NCBI GenBank assembly: GCA_019022495.1
Contig: JAFEKR010000019.1
Location: 682,001 to 746,000, forward strand
Direction of reading: 5' to 3'
DNA length: 64,000 nt
Source of the DNA: Epichloe hybrida
Taxonomy: Eukaryota > Ascomycota > Sordariomycetes > Hypocreales > Clavicipitaceae
Below the pieces are notes generated by a model, which had not been told where the DNA came from, ran no database searches, and worked only from the letters and a program-made list of their open reading frames with translations. The number at the start of each line of letters is the position of its first letter. Positions within the stretch are counted from its first letter, which is position 1. The position numbers and the translations under genes are program-made. Shown here piece by piece: positions 24,012-35,975 of this stretch.

Positions 24012-24625
24012 CTATAAACTGGCGCATCAATTCCATGTAAAATTTAGTGCAGAGTTCATACATGGATTTCTAATATATGAATTATCTCCCCTCGACGACC
24101 CTCGACGGTTATGGCTAACGCATCGGGGATAATTAACATACGCGTAGAAGAACCGCAGGATAGACTCCTGGTGTCACGCGGGGAGAAGCTTAAGCTGCGG
24201 GGAGAGACATATCAAAGATTGGTCCTTGCGTCAGTCTATTGCTGCACTGCCTCTGTCGTGGTACGAACATTGCTGTACAACCGGAGGGGCAATCAGCGCT
24301 TCTGTTGAACCCTTCGCGGAGAGTCGGGTAGGACGTGTTTGCAAATATCATTAAGAATTAGGCACAGACGTAGGTGGCGCATGGTTGAGAATTATGACTG
24401 AATCAATGGGTATCTAGTAGTGTCCCTGTAGGAATCCAACATCCGCCTTTGACCATCTTGCTCGAACAAGCAAAGGAAACTGAGCCGTATGAGAAATCAA
24501 GGTGACCATGAGTCTCGTCACAATCAATCAGCATAGACGTGGTATTAAGGCAAAGAATATTCGCATGCTCCGACACTCAACCACTTGGGCCGGACGGAGA
24601 TCGAGTGAATTTGACGGTCCAGCGA
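24012..24625. other. Convergent intergenic region, no gene seen
   Basis: About 610 bp between the converging GPI11 and PMP3 genes. No frame is supported; presumably 3' UTRs. Confidence 0.5.
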
Positions 24626-25187
24626 TTATTTTTCAAAAATAATATAGATGGCGTGGACGATACCGGGAAGGTAACCTAGGAGAACCCAACTATGTTAACG
24701 AGACTAGCATGTCTCTATAAAGTCGGGACTGGAGAGGCAAAATGAGGATATGGTGTGTCTCACAAACACACCACAAGGTGGGTGGCGCCAGTTCAGATGG
24801 GGATGGGGAAGCTTACCCAGAATCGTGAGGATGATGTTAAGAAAGAAATGCTTGGTACAGCCCACCTCGAGGAAGACACCCAGGGGAGGCAGAATAATAG
24901 CCAAGATGATCTTGCAGATATCGCTGTGGTTGTATGTTAGCCTCCCTCATTCAATGTTCATGATCAACCTTCATCCTCGCTCTCATCCTGCCCGCATCCG
25001 GCCCGCATCAAGACGTCGGAGCCGACACTAGCAAAACCGGCGATTCTTGTAGGTTCTTGTACGGTGAAGGACAGCGCGCCGCCAGCCACACACAGCAGAC
25101 TGTCCACAACGCCCAGCGCGCATGGCCAAGAGCCAGCATCATCCTCCATTCGGCACAGTCGGAATCTTACCTGGTGGTGAAAGGCAT
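24626..25187 (-). CDS. PMP3: Plasma membrane proteolipid Pmp3 (UPF0057)
   Basis: Three exons, 25187..25171, 24923..24817 and 24675..24626, encode 57 aa, exactly the usual family length. The first exon is only 17 nt (MPFTT plus two bases). Donors are GTAAG in both introns and acceptors are CACAG and CCTAG. The protein has two membrane helices and the family signature IILPPLGVFLEVGC, followed by LNIILTILGYLPGIVHAIY. Pmp3 is a tiny plasma-membrane protein that limits membrane hyperpolarisation and cation uptake in yeast and is often stress-induced. It is easily missed because no single exon exceeds 36 codons. The rule-abiding splice sites and full-length match make the call firm. Confidence 0.93.
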
Positions 25188-27471
25188 GATGTCGGTTGGA
25201 CCAGGTTGATGCTTAAACGATGTATAGAGACGTACGAATTTGGGGACGGTTTGATTGTTCGTATACGAAGATCCGTGAACTGCAGGAAAAAAATACGAGG
25301 AGAGTCCGCAGGCAGGGTGGGATGGGTGGAAAGAGCTCTCTTATTTGATTTCCAAACCAAGCAATCTACAGCCAAGTTTTACCCCCCCGCCCCTCCCCGG
25401 AAAGCTGGGCAACCGCAAAGCTACGCTAATACTACGCAAGGCTATGCAAAGCAAACACACACCCCGGCCGGCTTCGGTTTGCGGAAGCGCCCATGACAAC
25501 CTCGCGCCTTCATGTGCCAGAACGTGACAATACTGGAACCGGGCGGTTGGAAAGCCAAAACAATTAGTGTTGGACCGATTGATTATCCCTGTCAGCTTAC
25601 GAATTAGTATTCCGTTCCCAATTTCTCTACGACAGGACAGAGCTCTTGCCAAAATATCACATCCAGCCGTCTTCCTCTCCTTCCATCATTGGGGGGTGTG
25701 GCGGCTTAATCTTAGCCGAGGTGCCCACCAATCAGCCAAGCTGCTCGACCCACAGACTGATTCCTGCGTCATCGACTCGCTGTGACGGACTGAATAGAAT
25801 AGCATGGGACCCGGAAATCGATCAATTTCATGGGAGCGTCTGTCTTCATGCACGCGATTCGTTTCGCCATGGCGAGATTCGTTGCCGGGCAATACACAGT
25901 AGGCAGTCGTTTGGCCAGCTTTCTTTACTGCTTCGCGAAGCAGCTTGTCCTAATGCAGAGCGCCCAATGTATGAACCGCAACAACGTACGACCTGTTAAC
26001 GGCGTTTGTGGCTGGAAAGCACGAATGCGTGTCCGGACAAGGAACAACGTCATCACATCCTCAACCAAGCTGCGGCCCATCACGTCGCATCACTGGGAAA
26101 CCAAACGCCTTGTGTCTGCATGTGTCGTGTGCAACGGGCCATCATCACAGCCACAGACCGGACGATCCGTCATATCCCAAGACATCTGCAGCAGCAGCAA
26201 CCGTACTGGTAGGTTGAATGGCAACTTGCAAGCGATGACGATGCCGCGCCACAGATGAGAGCATGACCAGCCACACAACGGCGACAAGGGGCAAAAAAAT
26301 AGTACAATACATACGGAGTACGGAGTACTCGGTAATATCAAAGCATGGATCTCGTCGACGCACTTCGGGCACGGAGTCTCGCGGCGATAATGTGAAAGAC
26401 ATTTCATTACGTTGGTCAGCCAAGAAAAAAACCAATCAACGGGCGTCCTAGCTCAAGTGGGATCGATCGGCTGACGTGGCTTAGCAAGACATGGCCAGGG
26501 CCCATTCCAGAGAGACTTGAAAGACTGGCTCTCGGACATGCACCGAGACCATCTTGTCCGCCGAGAAAGAAAACCTGTTCGGCTGCATCGGCGATTCGCT
26601 GTGGATGGGCATGCGTGAGCGCGTCGCCGGACGGTGAACTTATGCCCAACCAAGGACGTCCGTCGTCTGAATCATTTTACGAATCCACATGACCAGGTGC
26701 CAAGTCCCCTCCTCACAGGTGTTTAAGCCGCGGAGAGAATACAGGGTATTAAGCGCTACGAAAAGATACATCACGTCCATATACATATATCTGTAATAGG
26801 CACTTATTAATCCTAGCCCCTGTCTCCTTTATTTCCTATGTAGTCTACACCAGCTCTATGTACGGAATATTTGCGATGTCGCGGAATGGGGCTGCTCCAT
26901 GGGCACATTCGCCAAGGCAATAACCAGTTGCCGCCTCGGATGACCCATCCTTATGCTAGCATTCATGCCCATGATGGAGACAATACTCCGTTTAACAATG
27001 TTACAATGCGGCCATGTCATTGATGCGCCGCGCAGTACTCGCACGAGCTGGGAGCAGCGCGAGACGCAGCACCGTAAGATTTTCCCCCCTGGGTTGTCGG
27101 GATAGCTCCGTGGACGCTGTGAGATTCAAATCACGGACGTTGCAGGAGCATCCGTCTTTACATGCGACTTGCACAGTGCCAGAACCTGCTAATCTAGATG
27201 AATGTAACTCCAAACAGCTAATTTCTATGCTTTGAAACTCAACCAATTCAAAATGAACACGGTAATAGCCGTATAACGGCTCACCAAACGCCAACATCTG
27301 CAATCGTACCACCCAACCAACCAGATGGATATTCATCAACCCGGCACCTTCACTTTCGTAAAAGGCAAACACAGTAATCCGTAAAGGACTTTTTTTTGAA
27401 AATTCGCAACCCACGCACGCCGAACCTCTTGTTGCGTACTTCCTCCTCCTCCTGATCGCAAAAACCGCCTC
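25188..27471. other. Gene-poor stretch of 2.3 kb
   Basis: Scattered short open frames on both strands show no conserved domain and no splice pattern that joins them. A palindromic-type motif (TACGGAGTACGGAGTACTCGGTA) lies at 26312-26333. The stretch sits between the 5' end of PMP3 and the 3' end of ATG7. A non-coding RNA or an unrecognised gene cannot be excluded. Confidence 0.4.
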
Positions 27472-29794
27472 CTACAAGAGCTCGCCTTCACCATCCTCGA
27501 CACAGTCATCATCCTCTTCCCAATCGATATCGGCTGACATCTCCTCGGTACGGCGCTGAACCTCGGCCAACCCAGACAGTTCAGCGACATAATCCTTCTC
27601 TTGCAATGCCTTCTTGACAAATCCCCATCCACTTGTTCGATAGGCTTCCAGGACCTTGGGGCTGCAGGCACTGCAGCAGTCGTATGATTGACCGCGAATC
27701 ACGAGGTTCTGAAACGTTGACACGTAGCCACGAATTTGATGGGGAACAAGACCCAGGGGATGATTGGGAGGTTCGCGATCCGGAATGCTGCCCGGCGTAG
27801 GTTGCGGTGCCGGTGCATCTTTGCCGAGAGGATGCTGCAGGAGACTGATGAGGAGTTCGACGAGGAGAGCGGATGCGATGGCTGCCACGCCCGGCCGAGT
27901 GACTGTACACTGCTGATCGAGCGTTTGATCTTTCATGGACTACTGAACATGTCAGTTTTTTTTGAGTGTGCTGCTGGTGACTTTCCCCCAAGGTGGTTGA
28001 TGACTCACATCTGCCGGCGTAACGACGTCGTTGCAAAAGTAACAGCCTAGTGGTGCTTGACTGTGCTCTGAGGTCTCCGAGCCATGTCGCATAACAACAT
28101 ACGAGTCGAATCCCAATGCAGCGTTCATGACAATCTTGCCGCGGGCCTTGCCGATGACTGTGGGCAGCCATCGCGATTCGCGTGTGTCCATTAGCAGGAA
28201 GACAACATCGTGGACTTCGATCAGCTGCTCTAGCTTTTTAAGGTCCGCCTGGGTCCTCGACTCATCGGTGAATGGATGCCCCAGCATGGGAACAGACAGG
28301 GAGTGTCCCTCGCTCTCAACACCCGGGTAGATGCGCTTGAGCATGGCCGCTGCAGCCTTGGCTTTCGGTTGACCACCATCAGTGCAGTCCCTGAACTCGA
28401 ATAGAGGTTGTCGTACGGGATTCGAATACGAAACACGTCCGTAGTCCACGAACGTAACCTTCCTCACGCCCCATCCTAGCAAGTTTCTTGACACGTACCC
28501 CCCGAGGGTACCAGCGCCCAGCAACAGGCATCTTGTGTTCTTGATCAGATCCAAGTCCAGGTCTGGGGCGAGGCGCCACTTCATCAACTTCAAGTTCAGA
28601 TCGACGGACGAATCTGCCAGTCTTGCAGGATCCATGTACTCGCCCAGGTTGGCGAGCTGAGCTTGCAGCTTGCCGTTCCGTGATCTCTCCCAGCCCGTTA
28701 CTTTAGGCATCTCCGCCAGCTCCGTCTCCTCAACGGGGTCCATCTCAATGGGAAGCACGACGCTCCTAGCCTCATGTCTTCGGGCCCAAGTGTCCCTGTA
28801 ACAGAGAATATTGACCTTTGACAAGCGGAATCGCTGGCGAATAAGGACCAAAAGGTTTCTGAGGGGCCATCCTGGGCCCTCCGCGTGCGTGGATGGGTCG
28901 ACAAAGGCAACATAGCGGTCCTCCTCGGCCACACCAGTAAAGAAGCCATCTTCGAACCGCCGCAGCGACGCCACCTCCCACCGAAACGACAACTTGCTTG
29001 TCGTTTCACCATCCTCGCTCTCCACCTCCTGTCCTCGAACCTTTTTGGCAAGGAAGAAGCCGTGCTCGCGGCCATCTACGCTGTACCGCCACGTTCCGAC
29101 CCTGTCGACAAGTGCTGTGCTTTCCTCTGCGCTGAAGCGCTCGCCGGGTCCTGCTCTTTCCCATTGTGGATTTGAGTGCAGCGCGGGAAATGCGAACCAG
29201 TATGTGAACTTGTACTTTTTCAAGTCGGCGTATGATAAGATGACGAATGAAGACAAGAGAGATGGTACGGAATAGATGGTTCCATCATTGATCGCATCCC
29301 AGATCTAGTTGGGCGGTTAGTGATGCCATGATCAACTTGCGGATGGATGAATAGAATCTCGGAACACAAAAGAAGTTCAGTAAAAAGGGTCCGGAACAGA
29401 CAGTACCTGTCTTCCAGCAGTCTTGATCATGGCCGCTTTATCCATGTTCTTGAAGTCCTCTAGGGTATTGACATTCTTTATGATGCCTTCTCCTCGTGCG
29501 ACCCCAAGAGGCGCACTTGATAGCTATGCGTGTTACTGACCAGCACGTCCCTTCAAGAAATTGGAAAAAAGACACGGAAGAAAAAAAAGCTCACGTTTGG
29601 CTCGTCAGGGCATTCCCGAGAATTTGCATCTTGCAGCTAGCTCCCGGTTCTTGTACTCTCGGCTCATAGAGGCCGAGAACGTTCCTTGCCGAGTCATCCA
29701 GCTTGTCATAGTCCAGCTTGGACGCAAAAAGCGCAGAGTAGAACGGAAGCTCAATCTCGGAAGTGAATGTTGCGAATTGCAAAGGCGAGGCCAT
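27472..29794 (-). CDS. ATG7: Autophagy E1-like activating enzyme Atg7
   Basis: Four exons, 29794..29595, 29515..29407, 29304..28009 and 27939..27472, give 690 aa with all phases matching. Atg7 adenylates and thioesterifies Atg8 and Atg12 and passes them to Atg3 and Atg10 in autophagy. The ATP-binding loop reads [10 protein letters not shown] (about residues 345-354), followed by [20 protein letters not shown], typical of ThiF/E1 folds. The catalytic cysteine is in [10 protein letters not shown] at the start of exon 4. Zn-binding Cys pairs are present (GCYFCND and CCSAC). The C-terminus is acidic, as in other Atg7 proteins that bind Atg8. Intron 1 uses a CAAG acceptor chosen for frame, so a few residues there are uncertain. 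Confidence 0.93.
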
Positions 29795-30413
29795 GGTGAA
29801 GAGCGGCGCAAGCCTGGTGCCCGGCCTCGGCTGAAATGAGCTTCGGTTCAGATGTGCTGTGCTGTGCTTGCGACGGCGGGGCTCGGATTGATCGAGGGTT
29901 CCTTTTTCGGGTAATAGAACGTCGCGTCGCGTTTGTGTCGAGATGTAGATGAGGGTCTTGCTGTCGAGGTATGTTCATGGACATCGGGTGAATAGGAGTG
30001 TTTGGACAGTCTGGATGTAGGCAGGTTGTCAGATGACAGACGATGAGGATCGTCACGAGCAAGTCGTGTCAGGCTGATGATACAAAAACGGCCGCTGCGC
30101 TGCTGGCTGACCGAAGTGCCCCGCCGCGGGGAAACTTGAGCATGCCACAAGCGTTTTGGGGATGCCACCCTGCACTCGGAGTGCGTACGAGTTTCCACGG
30201 ATTGCAAAAGCGTCATGAGTGAGTGGCTTTTGATGGATACGTACCTCTGATTCTATCAATACGCTGATGAAGACAAACAAGAAAACATCATTGTCACTCC
30301 CGGCTAGTGGTCCGGATCAAATAGGTCCCTAGAATCACGCAAAAAGCATTTTCGAGAATTTTGAAAACAAATTAAAGTTCAATAGTTTCCTACTGTAGCA
30401 TTAAAGCACATCA
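29795..30413. other. Upstream region of ATG7 up to the tRNA gene
   Basis: Overlapping minus-strand open frames here share no recognisable domain and are probably by-chance or 5' UTR sequence. No gene is supported. Confidence 0.45.
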
Positions 30414-30484
30414 TCCGGTATGGTGTAGTGGCTAACATCGCTCGCTCTCACCGAGCAGCCCAGGGTTCGATTCCCTGTACCGGA
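30414..30484 (+). tRNA. tRNA-Glu (anticodon CTC)
   Basis: The 71-nt sequence folds as a cloverleaf. The acceptor stem TCCGGTA pairs with TACCGGA. The anticodon stem GCTCG/CGAGC encloses the loop CTCTCAC, so the anticodon is CTC (30447-30449). The T arm is AGGGTTCGATTCCCT with a standard TTCGATT loop, and the D arm carries the B/A-box-like TGGTGTAGTGGC. No intron. A T-rich tract directly downstream can serve as the RNA polymerase III terminator. Confidence 0.95.
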
Positions 30485-31279
30485 GAATTTTTATTTTTAT
30501 CTACGCTCCTTTGCTTATTCGTCTTGGAATTATTTACCTTCTTTTTTGGACTTTGATGTTTTCAAAGCCCCTTTTTTCATTTTAAATTCCCTGATTTTCG
30601 GCTCCGAGCACCCCTTGTTGAAATTTTTTTCGACATCATTACAATGTCTTAACTACTAACCCTGGTCTCAATCGTCACCCGGTTCATGCCCAACCGATGA
30701 CACAATCAGGATGTTTTCACCATGGATGGCTTTTCAAGGGTGTGTCTTGAAAGTATTTCTTGCATGCAGAAGAACCCTGTCGATAATGATACGTTCACTC
30801 TGGCTGTCTTTTGAAAATGAAGTCTTTTTTTTTTTGCCATATTCAGTCACAGAAGCGTAGGGCGGGTATTTGCCATAGAATGTGTTATGCCTGAAACTGC
30901 TTGAGAGACAATAACAACCTGATTGGCTTCAAGATTCCGCACTGAGCACAGCTTCCTCTGAACGTATTGTCTGTCTACCCTGAAAAAAAAACCATGGATT
31001 CCCTGCCACATGAGTCCAGCTTCATTCAAGGATCATTCCCTCTTCACCTCGCTTATGCCATGCATTGGCGACAAACCGTTGGTAAGAAGACCCTGCTGCA
31101 TCCGGGCGGCGCGCGAACCCCACACGACTCAGCTTCAGAAGGCGCGCGCGCCAGGTCCACGTTTTCCAACGTCTAGAAGTTCTTTGAGCCAACCGAGGAC
31201 GACCTTTTCCCGACAAAAACCACCATTTTGCTACTACACAGAGCGGCTACTCCGTCAAGGAACAAGAAAAAACAAAACA
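30485..31279. other. Intergenic region, no gene seen
   Basis: T-rich just after the tRNA, then the upstream region of the dCMP deaminase gene. The short frames here have no recognisable domain. Confidence 0.45.
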
Positions 31280-32623
31280 ATGCTCATTGGAGTTTGTGGC
31301 GGTAAGAACATGTAGCCTCTGCTCCTGCCACACTGAGTCTAAGCCTATCTGACCTGCAAGACAAGGCATCTGCTCCGGCAAAAAGACGGTTGCTCAATAT
31401 CTCGTCGAGCATCATGGCTTCAAACATCTCTATCTGGAGCCGCGCAGGCAGGACAATGACTCTTCGCGTGACGATGGCCACGCGGCATCCTCTGATTCAG
31501 CAGGTGCCCAGTCCTCGGCGTCTCAGGGGGCATCCTCAGGTGCTCCGACTCTCACCACCAGGAGTGGCCAAGATCCGGCGGCATCGGATACATCGACATG
31601 GCTGGCGTCGCGACCCCATCTTGAAGGGCAAGCCCACACGTTTGCCTCTCCCGAGGCTCTTCTCGACTACGTCACGCTGCGCTGGCAAAGCCGCTTCGTG
31701 ACAACGGACATCCCCACCGAGGCCGCGCTCGACGTCTTCGTGCGCCGCCCGTTCTTCCTCCTCTTGTCTATCGACGCACCTCTCACCGTCCGATGGCGGC
31801 GTTTCCAGCAGCGGGCCAGAATCGCTGGCGGGAGCGACGTGACGCTCGAGCACTTTGTCTCCCGCAGCGATAGTCATCTCTACGACCCGCACGGGGGCTT
31901 CCAACCACTCATCTCCCGCGCCACGGTCAGGCTTCTCAACACATCGTCATCACTCGCTCACTTGTATGCCACGCTCGGCAAGCTTGACATTCCAAATCCC
32001 GATCGACTCCGCCCCGGGTGGGACACGTACTTCATGGCTCTGGCATCTCTGGCCGCCCAAAGATCCAACTGCATGAAGCGTCGGGTGGGATGCGTCCTCG
32101 TGGGTCGAGAGCGTCGTGTCATCAGCACCGGATACAATGGCACCCCTCGCGGGATCCGCAACTGTGCCGAAGGAGGCTGCCCCCGCTGCAATAATGGCAA
32201 TGGCTCGGGCGTCGGCCTGGCCACTTGTTTGTGCATCCACGCCGAGGAGAATGCCCTCCTCGAGGCAGGCAGGGAACGAATCAGAGACGGCTCAGTGCTT
32301 TACTGCGACACGTGTCCGTGCTTGACCTGCAGCATTAAGATCTGCCAAGTGGGCATCACAGAAGTCGTCTACGCCCACGGTTATAGCATGGATAGGGAGA
32401 CAGCGGCTGTCTTCAGCCAGGCCGGCGTCAAATTGCGCCAGTTTATCCCAGTGAGTTCTTGCGAGGCCTTGCGGTTGATACTCCTACAACCTTTTGATAC
32501 GATTGTGTGCTTTTTTGTGTCAGGTGCTGATTTTTTTCTTCTTCTTTCCACCCCTTTTTTTTTTCCCCTCCGATATAGCCACCGAATGGACTCATTCATC
32601 TCGAAAAGATGGAGCTATATTGA
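31280..32623 (+). CDS. DCD1: Deoxycytidylate deaminase with N-terminal P-loop-like domain
   Basis: The CDS is join(31280..31301,31366..32450,32579..32623), 383 aa. The first exon is 22 nt and the last encodes only PPNGLIHLEKMELY and the stop. The C-terminal half is a cytidine/dCMP deaminase: HAEEN holds the zinc-binding His and catalytic Glu, and CDTCPCLTC holds the two zinc cysteines. The extra Cys/His insert GGCPRCNNG is typical of dCMP deaminases. The enzyme makes dUMP, the substrate of thymidylate synthase. The N-terminus GVCGGICSGKKT looks like a Walker A loop, and a low-complexity Ser/Ala stretch follows. Homopolymer T runs occur in the last intron. Confidence 0.9.
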
Positions 32624-35600
32624 GGAAATTTGCCAGTTGTCATTGTGCAAAATACGAGTGTGCTTACTCCTGCGGTGACTATGCATGCGTCTACGTCTAC
32701 GGAGCAGGATTCATACATACATGGCGCTCGTGGCAACACCTTGTTGGCATTGTGACATTTCTTGCTCCAAATAATTTCCAAGTAGGGCGATTTTTCGACG
32801 TGGGGCACATGAATTGATTTGGTGTTTCACATGGTTGTCGCTTCCTTGCTATTGGGGCAGAGTATACTCCGTAATCCGTGCTTTATCATCAAGGGCATGG
32901 AGATGCGAAACCATGCAATCGAACAAGCAAAGGTTCAGGCCAGGCTTCACCCTTTGAATTGAACAAGGGCCCGGTGTCTGGTGGTTCGCCAGGCATTTGA
33001 ACGAGCTTATTCTCCGCACCACTTGTTCAAACTGTTGTATTGCAACTCGTATCGCGTTTCTTGTTCATTCCGTCGCCGTTTGTGCATAACTCTCTGGAAG
33101 CCTAGGGTAGGGTACCAGCGCTTCGCCCATGGTGCCTCGAAACGGACTTGACCTGTCAGCCGGCGCAGGTCGAGGCATCAGCCATCGCAACGTGGTACTA
33201 TTGGCAGTTGCCACTTTATTTCCAAGCACGACGGCACGATTCTTCATCAAAACTTGCCCCCTTTTTTCTTTCATTGTTCCGACATTGTAACGAAGGACCA
33301 CGCAGTGCGGGAGGACCGCACCGTACCTACATGCGTACACACATACGTACATACATTCGTAACGCAGTAGTAAGCCGCACGCCGTACGTAGAAACAGACC
33401 GGCGGCTTGTTTACACGATGAGACCCTGGACCCTCATGCAGCCCATACATAATTTCCTCACAGTGCGGTAGTCCGTAGTTTTAACCGTCTTATGCATGCA
33501 TGTCCGCCATGTCCCATAAAAATTGTGCACTGTCAGTCAGTCTGATGGGTTGGCGGTCAACCAGGCAAGACTGGCCGTCTAGACCGACTTCACGAGAGCG
33601 ATTCCACCCTTGCATTGTGAAGTTCATAACACCGAGAACGTGCCTGACGATTGCTTGCATTTCTCTCTCCCCTCCTGGCCTGTGGGAGAACAAGCTACAA
33701 CGGCGCACGTTCACCTTTGAGGAAAGCGTGAGGGGCAGTCTCGGGTCTCTGGTTCGCGATCAAGCATTGGGGGGGAGGGGGGGAGAGAGGTCCCGACCTG
33801 CTTGTCCGACTCGCGAACGCAAGTCAAACAGTTCTCTTCTCCATCAAAATGAGAGGAACTACTGGTACGGAGTACTCCGTAGGGAATAACTCCTCGCTAC
33901 CCACGAGGGTGACCCCTCGTCGACGGGTATGCGATAAAACTTTGATTCAGGGTCAGGCAATCGGGCAACAAACTGGCAGCAAGCTGGAATGATGGGGCCG
34001 GGCCCCAGACTATCAATTCCGAAGCGAGATGAAATCGCGGAAGAATAGGGGCTGGGAAAGGCCTTGGAAGCAGGAGACTGCATTTTTTTTTTGTTCTGGC
34101 CGCAATTTAGAATTGATTGCTAGCTACCCCGGCATGTAGTGGGGAGCAACAGGATTAGACAAAGTAGACTATTTGTTGACATTCAGTATCTTGACGCGAT
34201 GCTGGGAGTTTCCATAGTATTCGCTGGACCTGGCCAGAGGGATTGAGGACAAGTGATTATTTGGAGAATTATCTTGACTCGAGTCTAACGAACGGGCGCA
34301 GGGATGTGATGTAGCCATGTAGGGCTTTAGCCTCGAACAAGAAAGCAAAAACCTCAATAACAAGCACGATGTGTGCAGTAACAGCCGGCTTGACGGACGC
34401 GGGTCGCATCCGCGAGCGACCAACGTCCTTGCTTCCCACTGACAGCACGAATAGGGGTCCACAGCTACAAAATCTCGTCATTGGGTCGGTTTTTTTTTTT
34501 TTTGGGGGGGCGTGTTTATCAGGCAAACGCTTGTGCGTATTTATTGTGGTGGCAAAAAGCAATCATGCAGCCGCCCTCCTCTCCCACGGAGAACGGGTCA
34601 GACAGTGTACGGAGTGCGTGTGCGAAATATGACCTCGAGGATCGATGCAGGTGGCTCTCTCGACACACCCTCAACCCTAGAAGAACGGGCTTACCATATT
34701 ATTGCGATACTAGCTAGCGCTCGTACGGGGTAGAAAAGGGGTCAGAGACCAACATGTCGAGAAAAGAGAGACTAGCGAGCACACAAGGCCTTTGTTTTGT
34801 CTGGGGAGAAGAAACTGTAGACAACGAATCAAGCTCTACTTGCGCGCGTTCCTTGGTCGAGGGCTTCACAAGGCAGCTACAAAGAGCAATGCGGCGCAGT
34901 TCCTGCCTGCCTGCCTGCTACCCTACCCAACAACAAGGGCAAGGGCAGCACGAAAATGCCCATACACAAACTGGGATTTCCCACGCTAGGGTGGAGGGGT
35001 GGCGTGTTGAGGTTTGTGTTGCCCAACAGGGGACGCGTCTCAGCGCGTTGCGCTAGCCGAAAGCGGGTAAGACTGTAAACAAATGCGTCACTCCACCTCC
35101 CGCACACCCCGGCAGGCGCGACTGGCAGCCCAGCCCGCACTGTCAACCCAAATCGAGCAGGAGTCGCTAGCTCCTCTAGCCCAAATCCTCCTCACACCCT
35201 CTATTGAACACTGAACCATCCACATGTTCCCTTGACATTCCAGTCGACGACTTTCGTGTGTTCATGTTTTGTTCGCTCCCCATTGTCGCTGTCATTTTCT
35301 CCCTTGTGTGTGAGTCACGGACCAGCACTCGATCCTCGTTATGAGCTGAGTGTTGGATGCGCCTTTGAGCTGAGAGAAGACTGAACGACGAACGACGAAC
35401 AACCCGCGCTGCAGAAAGTGGTCGTGTGTTTGGAGAGAGGGATCACTGGGTGAATTTGCATCATGTGCTAAATGCCACGAATCCGAGCAACACCTCCTCT
35501 TTCACGACTGGTCTTGCTGCCCCCGTCCCTCTTTCAGCCCCGTGCTTTCCTGAACAACTGGCCGCGCCAAAGAAAGGCATAAAGTCGCCGATATTGCGAA

Positions 35601-35975
35601 ATTACCACTTTTTCATTTTATTGAAAAAAAAAAATCGCCATAAACCGACGAGACATGAGACAGAATCGTTGATACCTGGCAAACGAAGGTGGCACTTCGA
35701 CGCACGATTTGGTCCACACCGCTGGGTAGTGAAAACAACACTCTTTTTATATCCCCAGATTCATCTAGACTTTGAGTGCGTCGCCTCAATATCTAAGACC
35801 AGTCTTCAAGCAGTCCGTCGTATCAGCACCAATCCTAGCTCGTTTTCAGCTGCTGGGAACGGGGGACCATCAGGTATATATACACACAATACTTGGCCAT
35901 TCCTTATCGGTCCGCAGCCTGCGACAGCATCCGAGGACAAGACGTTGCATTCCAGCGAAGCTCATAAACACCACC
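32624..35975. other. 3.35-kb gap upstream of the Wee1-type kinase
   Basis: No conserved coding frame seen. A perfect 16-bp palindrome TACGGAGTACTCCGTA lies at 33866-33881. Repeated (A)CATACGTACATAC-like units lie near 33328-33360, and T/G homopolymers near 34491-34508. Part of this may be the long promoter and 5' UTR of the kinase gene; open frames just upstream (35426-35975) overlap its start in another frame. A missed small gene cannot be excluded. Confidence 0.4.
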
